This document shows positions 1-12,490 of a stretch of 64,000 nucleotides of DNA, in pieces; position 1 is the first letter of the stretch, and each line of letters begins with the position of its first letter. Origin of the DNA: Bimastos eiseni (Eukaryota > Annelida > Clitellata > Crassiclitellata > Lumbricidae). Below the pieces are notes generated by a model, which was not told the DNA's origin, ran no database searches, and saw only the letters and a program-made list of their open reading frames with translations. The position numbers were made by a program, and so were the translations under genes. The stretch is taken from the NCBI GenBank assembly GCA_959347315.1, contig OY365809.1:1507212-1571211 (forward strand). The letters run 5' to 3'.

Positions 1-398
1 AAAAAGCATCAGTTGCCATGGTTTGTAAAGGCATCAGTTGCCATGGTTGTAAAAAGCATCAGTTGTCATGGTCTGTATAGGCATCAGTTGTCATGGTCTG
101 TATAGGCATCAGTTGCCATGGTTTGTAAAGGCATTAGTTGCCATGGTTTGTAAGGGCGTCCGTTGCTATGGTTTGTAAGGGCATCAGTTGTCATGGTGTT
201 AAAAGGCATCATTTGCCATGGTTTGTAAGGGCATCCGTTGCTATAGTTGTATAAAGCATCAGTTGCCATGGCTTGTAAAGGCATTAGTTGCCATGGTTTT
301 AAAAGGCATCAGTTGCCATGGTTTGTATTGGCATCCGTTTCTATAGTTTGTAAAGGCATCACTTGTTATTGTTTGGGAAGGCTTCATTTGAGTTGGTT
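1..398. repeat. Degenerate 24-25 bp minisatellite with a GTTGCCATGG core
   Basis: About 15 imperfect copies of a unit close to GGCATCAGTTGCCATGG followed by TTTGTAAA. Copies decay toward 398. The array is cut by the window edge. Confidence 0.9.
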
Positions 399-744
399 TT
401 GTACACGCATTTGTTATTTTTGATCTCAGAAGGCGTAAGTTATGCGACACAGCAAAGGAGGCATCGATTGCGTTGGTATAGCAAGCCGTCCATAACCTGT
501 GCAAAGAAGACGGCATCGATCGTGCGTGTAAAAGCAATCGCAAGATATCATTTCGACATCACGAGTCCCAATATTGTTAGAAACATTCTTGGGTTAGAGT
601 GACCCCATTTCCAGGACTGTCCGAGACAGTCTCGCAATTGATAAAAAAAGATATTCCGGACACGACCATTCTGGGGTGATGATACGTATGGCGCTCTTCT
701 CAATGAGCCCAATTCAAAATTGAATTTTGCTTTGATTGGAAGTA

Positions 745-907
745 ATGTGGTGCAGGGGCGTCCAGATAGGGGGTGTTCGGACGCAAGTGCCCCCAATTTC
801 AGGTAGGGAGTATAATATTTTAGTCTTGGGGATATCTTGCCTAACTGACTCTTCCGACCGCGGGTTTACTTCCATCACTCAGAGGGTTTGACGCCTCTGA
901 TGTGGTG
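745..907. mobile_element. hAT-type MITE with perfect 8-bp target duplication
   Basis: The element spans 753-899 (147 bp) and begins CAGGGGCGTC and ends GACGCCTCTG, imperfect terminal inverted repeats of hAT type. It is flanked by identical 8-mers ATGTGGTG at 745-752 and 900-907. No coding capacity. The 8-bp duplication is what hAT transposases make. Confidence 0.75.
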
Positions 908-1104
908 TCCCGGAATGACAGAACAGGTATGTGGTTGCCGCGGTGTAGATCAGGATCAGCTCTTCCACGAAGCCTTTTGTAATTCAGATGTTTTTGTCGT
1001 TCGAAGTCCTTTCGCGAGAGCTTGGTCGAATAATTCAGTGTTCAGCTCTGCAGGAATCTTTCATTGTCGTTCTAGATTGTGTTATAAGACTTTGTTGAAT
1101 GGTT

Positions 1105-1510
1105 GGGGCGATGGGGTCACGATTGAACCCACTGGGATCATCATTGACCCGACTCTGGTCTTTCAAATGTACTTCTTAGGTGACTTCGAGTCTTTCAGAT
1201 TGATTCAACGGTGAGGGTCACAGCGCAACCCCGCTGGCTTTACGCTTTAGGATGACTTGGGGTCATTATTCAACTTCGTTGAGTTGACCCGACGACCTTT
1301 AGATGACTGGGTCACTATTCGACCATGCTGGCATCACTCGATCACTATCAGATGCCATGGAGTCACTATTCAAGCCTGATGACTTGGTCCGATGACCTTA
1401 AGACGACTTGGGTTACTATTCAATTCCGCTGGCATCCTTCATCACTTTCTACGTCGTTCCGAAGTCAGTCCACAGGGCTCATATACTACGGTCACTCATC
1501 GACCACGGAT
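1105..1510. repeat. Degenerate ~51 bp tandem repeat
   Basis: Seven to eight diverged copies built around GATGACTTGGGTCACTATTC, then a variable half with TTCGCTGGCATC. Short ORFs here are side effects. Confidence 0.7.
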
Positions 1511-1611
1511 TGATCCCTCAGTGAGTGTCTAAGTTGTTTCGAAAGTCTTTTCACATTGGATTTCGACGAACAGCTACGTCGCTACGTTGTTTTGTCTGGA
1601 GGGTTCACATT

Positions 1612-2207
1612 CTAGGACAGCGTCTCCAGGGACTCTGCATTCAGAAGAGAAGAGGCCGAATTGGGCAATGGACTCTTGCGGTGTGCCTGATTGGCCAACT
1701 GGGCATGGCCTGGTACGGTCGGGGAAGGCCCCGTGTGATTCCTCATTGGTGCCTGGGTCAGTTTCGACAGGGTCACCACCTCCGATCCGGCTGAGCTGCT
1801 CCGGGAAATGCACACCTCCTGAGTTCCGGTCGAGCCGTTGCGGGAAAGCGACGCCACCGGTGACTGGCGATGCGCCTCGCCGTTGCCAGCGCCTCCGCCA
1901 GGGCCCCTGTCGGTCGGTGGAGGGCCAGTGACGACCGAAGGGGTCCGAGGGCGGCCTGGTGACCGGTTGACGCCTTGGCGAGAGGGGACAGGCGGCGGTG
2001 GCGGGAGAGGGCCGGGGTCGGCGGCATGGAGTCCCGTCAGGTGAACGTGGTTGTCGGATGTAGGTTGGCCGAGGTTCTCCGTGGTCGTGATGTGGTTGGA
2101 GTCGGTTGGCGGTCGACTGGGCATGCGCCGTGGCTCCTGCGATGACGGGAGAGGAGGAAGTGGAGGTGGTGGCCCTGCGCTATCATGGTCGGACTTCGGC
2201 TCAACAC
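1612..2207 (-). CDS. Shaw: Proposed last exon of the Shaw channel (proline-rich C-terminal tail)
   Basis: A long open frame in a locally GC-rich patch encodes about 197 residues rich in Pro, Ser, Thr and Gly, with PPPPLPPLP and PLPPPPPVP runs, ending NAESLETLS and TAG. The acceptor ..GCTGTGTTTTAAAG|GTGTTGAG leaves two bases before the frame, exactly what the phase-1 donor at 8040 requires (split Gly, then VEPKSDHD). The strand, position downstream of the channel and absence of another upstream partner all fit. Proline-rich, alternatively spliced tails are known in Kv3 channels. There are possible SH3/WW/EVH1 ligands but no classical PDZ ligand at the last residue. Assignment to this gene is inference. 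Confidence 0.6.
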
Positions 2208-2539
2208 CTTTAAAACACAGCAAACAGTTTCGTGCTAAGTAGGCCAACATGTACATTCAGGGTTCGATTTGTCAATAAAGAAGCAGATGTGAATTTCGGT
2301 GAATCTCAAGAATCGAGACCTTGTAAAAGAAGGTTTTGGTCCAACTCCTCTGATTTGCTCCCGAGGAATCAGAGACACTGTGCACACTGCACAGACGTGC
2401 TGCGGATTTTACTGGCATGCAACGGATTAACGTGAACGTTACTGCAAATGCAATTATATTAATGTACTGAATTTGGGCGACAATTTCGGTTGAGTGCTGG
2501 GTTTGTAATCAAACGCGAGAGAATGAAAGCGAGTAAAGA

Positions 2540-2585
<46 letters not shown>

Positions 2586-5500
2586 AAGATTTTTTACAAT
2601 TCAAGGTAAATATCTAAGGATCTCTTAGCGCCACAGAAAAGTCGAGACAGAGAGATCAGCTAATTTAGCAATGGCGCTATATCAAAGCAAATCCCCAAAG
2701 CCAGATACTATGTTCTTTGACTAGTTTCAATGTCATGGTATGGCATTCAGAATAGGAATTGATTTCTGTTTATGAGGTAAATGAAAGGATTGACTTTTTA
2801 ACGAGTCTCCATCCGTTGTATGGAGTATACTGCAGCATCTCCTTCCAATTCCCTGTCTCCTCGAGCGTTTCACTCCATCAAATATCTTCTGACAGCTTAT
2901 TCTGTTCCGCGTCAACCCGCTGAAGCAGAAGTAGCCTACTGAGTTAGATATGATTTCAGTAGCCAGGATTGTGTCAGGATTTTCAGTAACAGGATCGGGA
3001 AAAGATACATGGAGAACCTCCGTGTTAAGTTTGTGGTGAAACGCCCCCGTAAAACTGACAAGGGGGAGAGGAACCGAGAGGCGCCAGCAGAGGATCATTG
3101 AAAAGCGAAACTATTGATATGCGTCCAATTTTCTATTACTTAGATCCATAACGTCTTTTGTTTTAATATTATTCAGACATCAGATGTTTCGGATCTAACA
3201 GAGGATATAATAGATGCGAATTAGTAACCTAGTGTTGTTGCTGTTCATCCGTCAAGTAATACGTTTATTACTAGGCTACACAGTTGGCTATGATCAACTA
3301 TTATTTAGATTAATATCTTGAAACTGTATAAAACTAGTTTCACATCCTTTTATAATTGATATAATACTTGAAATAAACCATGTGTAAATTGTTGAATTGT
3401 TCCCCACTGCAATGCGATTGTACACAGACGAGTTTGTGTACTCAGCAATTATTAGGTCATATCGTCGGTTCTCAAAGCTAAGTAAAAACTGATATTTTCA
3501 ATATTATAAGAATATTATTTTAAAATGATTTCCCCTTAGAAATGGTAGCTGTCTATTGCAGATACTTCCTAACAGCAAAAGGTAATACGAACATGCTTAT
3601 GTTTGATGTACAAGTTTGACAGTATGCCATCCAGTCCTGCATTTATCTCAAAAGTAGATGCAGGCTATATACGTTGTAACCGTTGTTCTTTCTTATGATA
3701 GCAGAATTGTCGTCCCTAAGGTTTAACTAGACAACAGTGAGCGAACAATGAAATGTTCTTAGACTACGTAAACAATTGTGTCGGAGATGGTGCCATCGCC
3801 ACTTGTTCAGGTACTACAGTCTATTTCTACCGACTAACTTACACCTATGACGACGACTTCGTCGCATCAGAAGAGCCAGTGGCACTTAAGCATCCCAGCA
3901 GCAGTCGATTCCTGTCGGGAATGAGACTGGCGGGAGTCGGTTAGAGAGAGAGAGAGAGAGGATCAATAAGAAGCTATTCATTGTGTCAGTGAAGGCAAGG
4001 TACAGGCGCCAGGTAAGGTAGGACTACTAGTGGAAATCCAAGGGCAGTAGAAAAGAGGGAAGGGGTTCGCATGAGGAGTCTAGGGAAGGTGCAGACGCCA
4101 GGGAAATGGCACTATTAATCCAAAGCCAACATTGAAGAGGGAAAGGTGCGCATTAGGAGTTTAGGGAAGGTGCAGATGCTAGGGAAAGTAGGACTATTGA
4201 TCCAAAGTCAACATTGAAGAGGGAAAGGTGAGTATTAGGAGTTTATGGAAGGTGTAGACGCCAGGAAGGTTGGAACTATTTACCCAAAGTCTCTTTTAAT
4301 ATTAATGACATTCTGATGATTCTGACCCTTTTATATCCTGCAATTTCCTTCTCTCTGGTCTTCCTATAACGTTCGACTCTCCTCTCTTCAGTCAGTATTC
4401 ATCGCATCTCTACCTTTAGGTTTGATGAACTTCATTGGCTCCCTCTCCAAGCTCGCAGACAGTTTAAAATCCTCTTTCTAATCTCGAGACACAGCGGGGT
4501 CTTGCCCCGAGATACCTGGTTGACGTAATACTTCGGCCGCATTGAGCTTCCTCCCTCCGTCCACTTCGTTCATCCAACAGACTTGACCTCTTGGTTCTTC
4601 AAACTATGGAACAGCTATGACTCAGTTTAGATCCTTTACTTCAATTCGTCCCTCTCTTTCTAACGCGCTTTCTCATTCTGTTCGCTATACATTTCTAGTC
4701 TCTCAATCTCTTTCGCTTTCGCAAACTTGCCTCTTCTAGCGGTAGGCCACCATTGCGCACTGGATTCTTAGAGTTTCACCCTAATAGAGGCACTTTACAA
4801 ATGCTTAATACAGTACAATAGTGGGCAAACCGCAAAAGCGCAGAATTCAAAAGGGAGATCGTTCCAGAGTCGTGGTGAAGTGTTGGACATGCCTCGGTTT
4901 GGGAATTGGAGATGAGTACTAACTGAGAGGTCGAGAAAGAGGATGATTGGGTGTGACTGGGTGAGTAGGTGGTTGTAGAATTCGCGAAAGCATTTGGGTT
5001 GAGAGTATTGTAAGGAGTTATAGTACATCGACGTGGATTCACTCCGGGACATTTATCAATATGATAAGTGTTATGAGGATTGAAGTGATGCGATGATGCT
5101 TTGTCGGTCTAGTGACAGCTCTGGCTAGTGAGTTTTGGAAAAGTTGCAGTCGCTTGAGTTGTGTACGTAGCTTCTAGGTTGGGGAAAATGGAACGATCGA
5201 TTGTAATGAGCAACTGTTAGCCCAAGCTCCCTACTCAATGGAGGAGTCTCGAACAACATGACCTCGGCGCTTCAAAGCGAGTTCTCTAAATAATCGGCTG
5301 ACGTTATCGAGAGCCACTGAGCCATTGAGAGAGCATATCTTGCATGTTCCGCTCTATCTCTTCAAATGATAATGATGATTGGAGTGTCGCATGTAGACCT
5401 TTGAACCAGTTGATTGATCAGTGTTTGAGGTAGGAATCTATCGAGACACTTCACATCGCGCCTTTTTAGCGGACTGGTAATTGACTGGATCACGGCTTGC

Positions 5501-8500
5501 ATTAGACCCGGCGCAATAGAAACAACTAATTCATAGTCTAACATTTTAGGTCCATGGAGACCCAGAGGAAAGGGTAGTGGAATGTATTGGGGTTGTCTGT
5601 TATCGAAGAGAGGTATTCCGATGCAGTTATCGAATACAGTACAATGACTTCAATAGAACCGTTATAAAGACGTTTATCAAACATAATAAATCATTAGCGA
5701 TGCAGTGAAGAGCTGAGATCGTATCGCATCTTTAGATTTTTATAGCGCCTCTGCAAATTCAGAGGAGCTCTCAGTATGGAAACCCCGGGGGGAAAAGAAA
5801 CGCCTTTGAAGAGCGAGAAACCGATGGAGAGAAGCCAGCCATTAGCTTAAACCTCCTTAGTGATGATTGGGAATGCTAGGTTATATGAGACGGTGAAAAC
5901 CTTGGAAGATTAATGCTCACTGATTCAAGGTTGGGGTACATTTCTGAGCACCCCGTCGACAGAGGAGGGACAGAGGGAGGGGCAGGGTAGAGGAGGGGGG
6001 TTGGTAGAGAAACCTAATGTCGACGAACTGTTCCATACACGTGACAAAGAAACATTAGAAGCACGATGCATGACTAATTATAGAATATCAATTTATCAGT
6101 GTATGTATGCGTGTGTTTAGTCCTGCTAGTTTCTGCCTCTGCACTTGTGTTCGCGTGTGTGAGTATGTTTGTGTAAGTGTGTGTGTGAGTGAGTGTGCAT
6201 GCGTATGTTTTGTTCTGCTTGTATCTGCCCATTTATGCGTGTATTTGTGTAGGTGTTTGTGTGCGCGCATGTGTGTGTGTGTCTTTGCGTGTGTCCATAT
6301 GTGTGCGTATGTGTCCTTGTGTTTTTGTGTATGTACCTGTGTGAGCGTTCTTTGCTGTGGACTATTTCTCTCCATCACACCGTTCCCATGCATTCCACTC
6401 TCCCTGCGTCTCCTATACAGGTAAAGTGTCTCCCTGTATTCTGCAACCGTGACAACCTTCAATGCGCGTGCAACAGTCATGCTACAGTTCAAATCCGGAA
6501 GTCTCCCGCGTTCATCTTACAGAAAGTTAGGATATCTCGACTTACTGCACCTGTATTGGCACACCTGAGCGACACGGCACCAGGTGATTAATCATACCTG
6601 AGGTTTCCAGGTAACCGGTGTATTTGGCGTCTGACTGCGGAGAATGTCGAAGCGCGTGATGGGGATGAGGGAATATTTCGTCGCCGTCGTCAAATAGTTT
6701 TTGTTTCCAATGAAACCGAGATGAAGTCGTTCGATTACGATGCTGCGCAGAATGACTGGGGCTGTCGGTCGCCGGATTTGCTCAAGAATTCGATCGGGAG
6801 TCCTTTCTTCTCTCCTCCATCCTCCCTCCCCTCCTCTCCTCTCCTCCTATTCTCTCCTCTTCAAATCTTCCCGACCATCTCCACTCATTTCAACTATTCT
6901 CATCACTTCTGTTCTTCTTTCAATACTTTATTCTTTTCTTCGCTCATCTTCATTCCCTCCTCTCCGCTCGCACCTCCTCTTCTCTTCTTTCCAAACCCAT
7001 CTTCCCATTCCTCCTTCCTCCTCCCTCCTCTCCATTGCCCTTTCGTCGCTCTCTCTTTCTACTCCCTTTCTCTCCTCTCCAAACCTCTCGAATCCTTTCC
7101 ACATCACTTCCACCCTCCTCTTTAATTCTCTTCTCTCTTCTCCTCTCGTCTTCTTTGTCTTTCTTCTCATCTCTTATCCTCTTCTCTCCTTCCCTAACTT
7201 CCTCTTCTTTCTTCTCCGCTCCTCTTCCTTTCTCTTCATTCGTCTCCTCTTCGTTTTGCTCTACCCCATTGATTCTGCCTATTGACATCTTCTTGAGTCC
7301 ATGGAGTTCCTAATCCAACGAAAGAAGCTTTCTCGTACTCAACTAAATCATGTAAATCCTCCTTAGCACATCTTCTCTCTCTCATCTCACTGGCAACCTT
7401 AATAGGACCATCGCTTTCCCCCTCTCTCTCTGTCTCTCTGTGTGACTTACTCTTTGTCTCTCTTTGTGTGTGTCTCTCTCTCGGTCTCTCTCTCTCTCTT
7501 TCGTTCTACGAAGAAGCCCTATGATATAAACTGGCGCTCGAAAATAAGCTGGTGCCCTGTACCCAAGAGTGGCGTTTTAGGTATATTTGGAGCTACATAG
7601 GACGAGATTCTATGTTTTCAGAAGTGGAATTAGAGGAAAAAGTTTAAAATCAGGTGACAGAGTATAAGAGAGATGGCAAGTATAATGTCACATTGTCTTA
7701 TGGCTATTCTGTTCTGTACTGTATTGTGTTGCATTGAACTTTACTCTATTGTACTCTATTGTACTCTATTGTACTCTATTGTACTCTATTGTATTCTATT
7801 GTGCTCTATTGTACTCTACTGTATATTCTGTACTGTACTCTCTTGTACTCTACTGCATTGTACTTTATTGAAGTCTACTGTACAGTACCATTTTGTACTG
7901 TACTCTAATTACATATAAATAGAGTATAATAGAGTACAGGGCAGTAGAGTATACTCTACTGTGCTATACTATTCTGTACTGGGCTGTATTGCTTTGAATT
8001 GTTGTATGTTGCCTAGCAACTGTATCATATCGTACATTACCTATTCGGTTGAGCTTCGTATGTTCAATGATTGGCTGTGGTAGCTTCCCAAATGCGTTCA
8101 GCCTTCTCGCTGGTGGTCCATGGTCCTGTGTCATCGTCGAGCCAAAGGGCCCCGACCCGGCCCCATCCTTCTTCGTCCCAGCTCCTTTGGGCCGAACGGA
8201 CTCCACGGGCAGGACCCTGCGACGCTTCTTCGGCAGCTTGGCCCTGGCCTTCGTGTGCGAGTAGAAGAGGGCGAAGTTGCTTACGATGACTGGAACGGGA
8301 AGGGCGATTGCCAGGACGCCCATGACGGCGCAGAGGGACCCAATGAACATCCCTGCGTAGGTCTTGGGGGCCATGTCCCCGTAGCCGACCGTGGTCATCG
8401 TGATGATAGCCCACCAGAGGCCGAGGGGGATGGACGTGAAGTTGTTGCCCGGGTTGGCCTGGGTTCGCTCGGCGTAGTAGATCAGGCAGGCGAAGATGAC

Positions 8501-11488
8501 GATGCCAAGAACAAGAAAGTAAATGAGCATGAAGAGTTCGTGGGCGCTGGCCTTGAACGTGTGGATGAGGATCTTGAGACCGGGAGAGTGGCGAGTGAGG
8601 CGGAACAGCCGCATGATGCTCAGAAGGTTGAGCATATCCGTCACGTCACTCTCCACCTTCAGCTGTTTGACGATGACGTTGATGAAGAAGGAAAGGGTGG
8701 CTGTGAAGTCTATGATGTTCGTTGGGGTTCGAATGAAGACCCACCTTTAACAGGAGGGAAAAGGAACACACGCTCAACGATTATGATCGCTATTTATAAT
8801 GAAATTTAAGTTGAGGTCTCGTTTATTTGACCGAAATCAACCAGATACTTGGAGGGGTTTAAATGTAATTTACAATTTGGAATAAAGTATCAATTGATTT
8901 TGTATCCTATATGGTCGATAAAGGAATGCATATAATTATGGGTTGGAATTCATATTGAGACAGGAATAGTACTTTCTCTGTTGTGATAAAGCTATAGAGT
9001 CGCGTAGCCATTAACTTTTCAAACACATTTGAGCAAAAGGGAGGACACACATAAAGGCGGTCAATAGTCTGCATGTCCCACGAGTCTTTTCCTGTCTTGG
9101 CTGGGCTGGGAGCGCTCCTGTGTAGGTTCTTGGAATGGCGCTATATAAATGCTCATAATGAATGAATGAATAGTTAATTACTTCTTCACAGGATCCCTTT
9201 TATGTATAGGGATAGGTGTTTTATAATAGGAGTACCTCGCATTACATACGGTCTGAACTCAACGAGAAAAACGTCACTGAACCTGTTGGGTGCAACGATG
9301 AATCTTATGAAGATCGTGATGGTAAACCACGCATTGCAGAAGTACTCTATGTAGAAGAAGGCCGGATGAACCCGACCCTTCGGGTGGATGACGACTGGGC
9401 CCCCTGGGTTCTTTCCCACCGTCGGATAGTAGGGGTCCGGTACCGGATCCTCGGAACAGTTGGTGGCATCAACAACCGGTGGAGCGACCGTGGTGGTAGT
9501 GTTGTCGGTTGGGTCTGAGATGTAGAAGTCTGGACTTGTCTTTAGACCGAATGAGACGATTGAGAGGACGATGAAGAATACGGAGACGACCGACACTGCC
9601 TGGATTAGGAAGAAAGGGGTTTGTGTAGAGACCCTTTGATTGGGGAAATAGAGAAGGAGGAGAAAGGATGTGAATGCGTGGAAGAAAAGGAGGAGGAGGA
9701 GGAGGAAGAGAAGAAGAAGAAGAAGAAAACAGAAGAAAGGGAGAGAAATTACTGAAAGAGAAGCTGATATTGAAGAAAAGTATGAATAGGGATGAGAAAA
9801 CTAACATAACAGCTTTTCATGTGGTTCGGAAGGTTATTATAACCACAACAAAGAATAAATAATAAGAGGAGATCGAGAATAAGGAGGAGGAGGAAGAGAG
9901 GAAGAAGAAGGACGAGAGAAGAAAGAGAAGATTTAGAGGGAGAGAGAGAGAGAGAGAGGGGGAGAGAGAGAGAGACTGGCAGACAGACAGAGACAGAGTG
10001 AGACAGAGAGAGAGAGACAGAGAGACAGAGAGAGACAGAGAGAGACAGAGAGAGACAGAGAGAGACAGAGAGAGACAGAGACAGAGACAGAGACAGAGAC
10101 AGGGACAGAGACAGAGACAGGGACAGAGACAGGGACAGAGACAGGGACAGAGACAGGGACAGAGACAGACAGAGCATACAGATCAGAAGGAGATCTAAAA
10201 AGGAGGATAAAGATGATAAAAAGAAGGAGATAGAGGAGGATAAGGAGGAGGAGGAGGAGGAGGAAGAGAAGAAGAAGAACGAGTAGAAGAAGAAGATAAA
10301 GCATGGGCTGTAGAAGAAGGGGATTATTGAGAATTAGCTGCAGCAGTAGATAAGAAGAAGAATAATGAAATGGAGGTGCGAAGACGAGGAAAATCTCTAA
10401 ATGATGATCATGATGCAAATGACATCAACTACGACAACGAGACAACAGATGACTGTGACGTTAAAGATGACATCCACGAAAAAGATGTATCCGACTGTCA
10501 TTAGATGATAGTCCTCGTTGAGATAAGGAATCTGATGATGACATATCGCTCGCTAGATGACATGATAGTTTACTGTAGATAATTAGTTCCAAATAGATAA
10601 CGATAACAATAATTTTATTGTAACGAAACCAAATCAATTAACTCAATGACTTGTAACATAAAACACATATAAGATAAGATGACAAATGCGAAAGAGATGA
10701 CAGATATATGTTACAAGAGCACTTTTTAGCTTAAAAAGGCTCTACATTAAGTGCCTTGATTTATACATAAAGAACTATTAGCATGCATACCGATGATATT
10801 CCAACAGTGATTTAGACGCAGTAGCACGGAAAATTCAATGGCCACTGCGGAAGGAGGCGCTATATAAATTAGTATATTTGATATAACACAGTAACCATGC
10901 CAGTGACTTAATGGTAAATGTCATCAGTCATTGACGCAAGTCGTGAATGACACTGTCAGAGGAAGCGACGAACACCAGGAATGAGTAGAGAGATCTCACT
11001 TGGATATCGACGCAGTAACAGAGGAATTGGATGCAATAAGAAAAAACGCTTACACAAACAGACCGACGGACAGACACACAGACAGACAGACGGATAGATA
11101 GATAGACAGACAGACAGACAGGTAGACAGACAGACAGACTGACAGATGGATAGATAGATAGACAGACAGACAGACAGGTAGACAGACAGACAGACTGACA
11201 GATGGATAGATAGATAGACAGACAGACAGACAGATAGACAGACAGACTGACAGATGGATAGATAGATAGACAGACAGACAGGTAGACAGACAGACAGACT
11301 GACAGATGGATAGATAGATAGACAGACAGACAGACAGGTAGACAGACAGACAGGTAGACAGACAGATAGATAGACAGACAGACAGACAGGTAGACAGACA
11401 GACAGACTGACAGATGGATAGATAGATAGACAGACAGACAGACAGGTAGACAGACAGACAGGTAGACAGACAGACAGACTGACAGATG

Positions 11489-11522
<34 letters not shown>

Positions 11523-11912
11523 TAGACAGACAGACTGACAGATGGATAGATAGATAGACAGACAGACAGACAGGTAGACAGACAGACAGACTGACAGATG
11601 GATAGATAGATAGACAGACAGACAGACAGGTAGACAGACAGACAGGTAGACAGACAGACTGACAGATGGATAGATAGATAGACAGACAGACAGACAGGTA
11701 GACAGACAGACAGGTAGACAGACAGACAGACTGACAGATGGATAGATAGATAGACAGACAGACAGATAGACAGACAGACTGACAGATGGATAGATAGATA
11801 GACAGACAGACAGACAGGTAGACAGACAGACTGACAGATGGATAGATAGATAGACAGACAGACAGACAGGTAGACAGACAGACAGGTAGACAGACAGACA
11901 GACTGACAGATG

Positions 11913-11946
<34 letters not shown>

Positions 11947-12344
11947 TAGACATACAGACTGACAGATGGATAGATAGATAGACAGACAGACAGACAGGTA
12001 GACAGACAGACAGACTGACAGATGGATAGATAGATAGACAGACAGACAGACAGGTAGACAGACAGACAGGTAGACAGACAGACAGACTGACAGATGGATA
12101 GATAGATAGACAGACAGACAGACAGATAGACAGACAGACTGACAGATGGATAGATAGATAGACAGACAGACAGACAGGTAGACAGACAGACAGACTGACA
12201 GATGGATAGATAGATAGACAGACAGACAGACAGGTAGACAGACAGACAGGTAGACAGATAGACTGACAGATGGATAGATAGATAGACAGACAGACAGACA
12301 GGTAGACAGACAGACAGGTAGACAGACAGACAGACTGACAGATG

Positions 12345-12378
<34 letters not shown>

Positions 12379-12456
12379 TAGACAGACAGACTGACAGATG
12401 GATAGATAGATAGACAGACAGACAGACAGGTAGACAGACAGACAGACTGACAGATG

Positions 12457-12490
<34 letters not shown>

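Noticed and set aside
2733..3098. 121-codon minus ORF as an additional channel exon
   Set aside because: No matching splice sites in phase and no similarity to Kv tails that I can see.
8120..8809. 229-codon plus-strand ORF opposite channel exon 3
   Set aside because: Antisense shadow of the S3-S6 coding exon.
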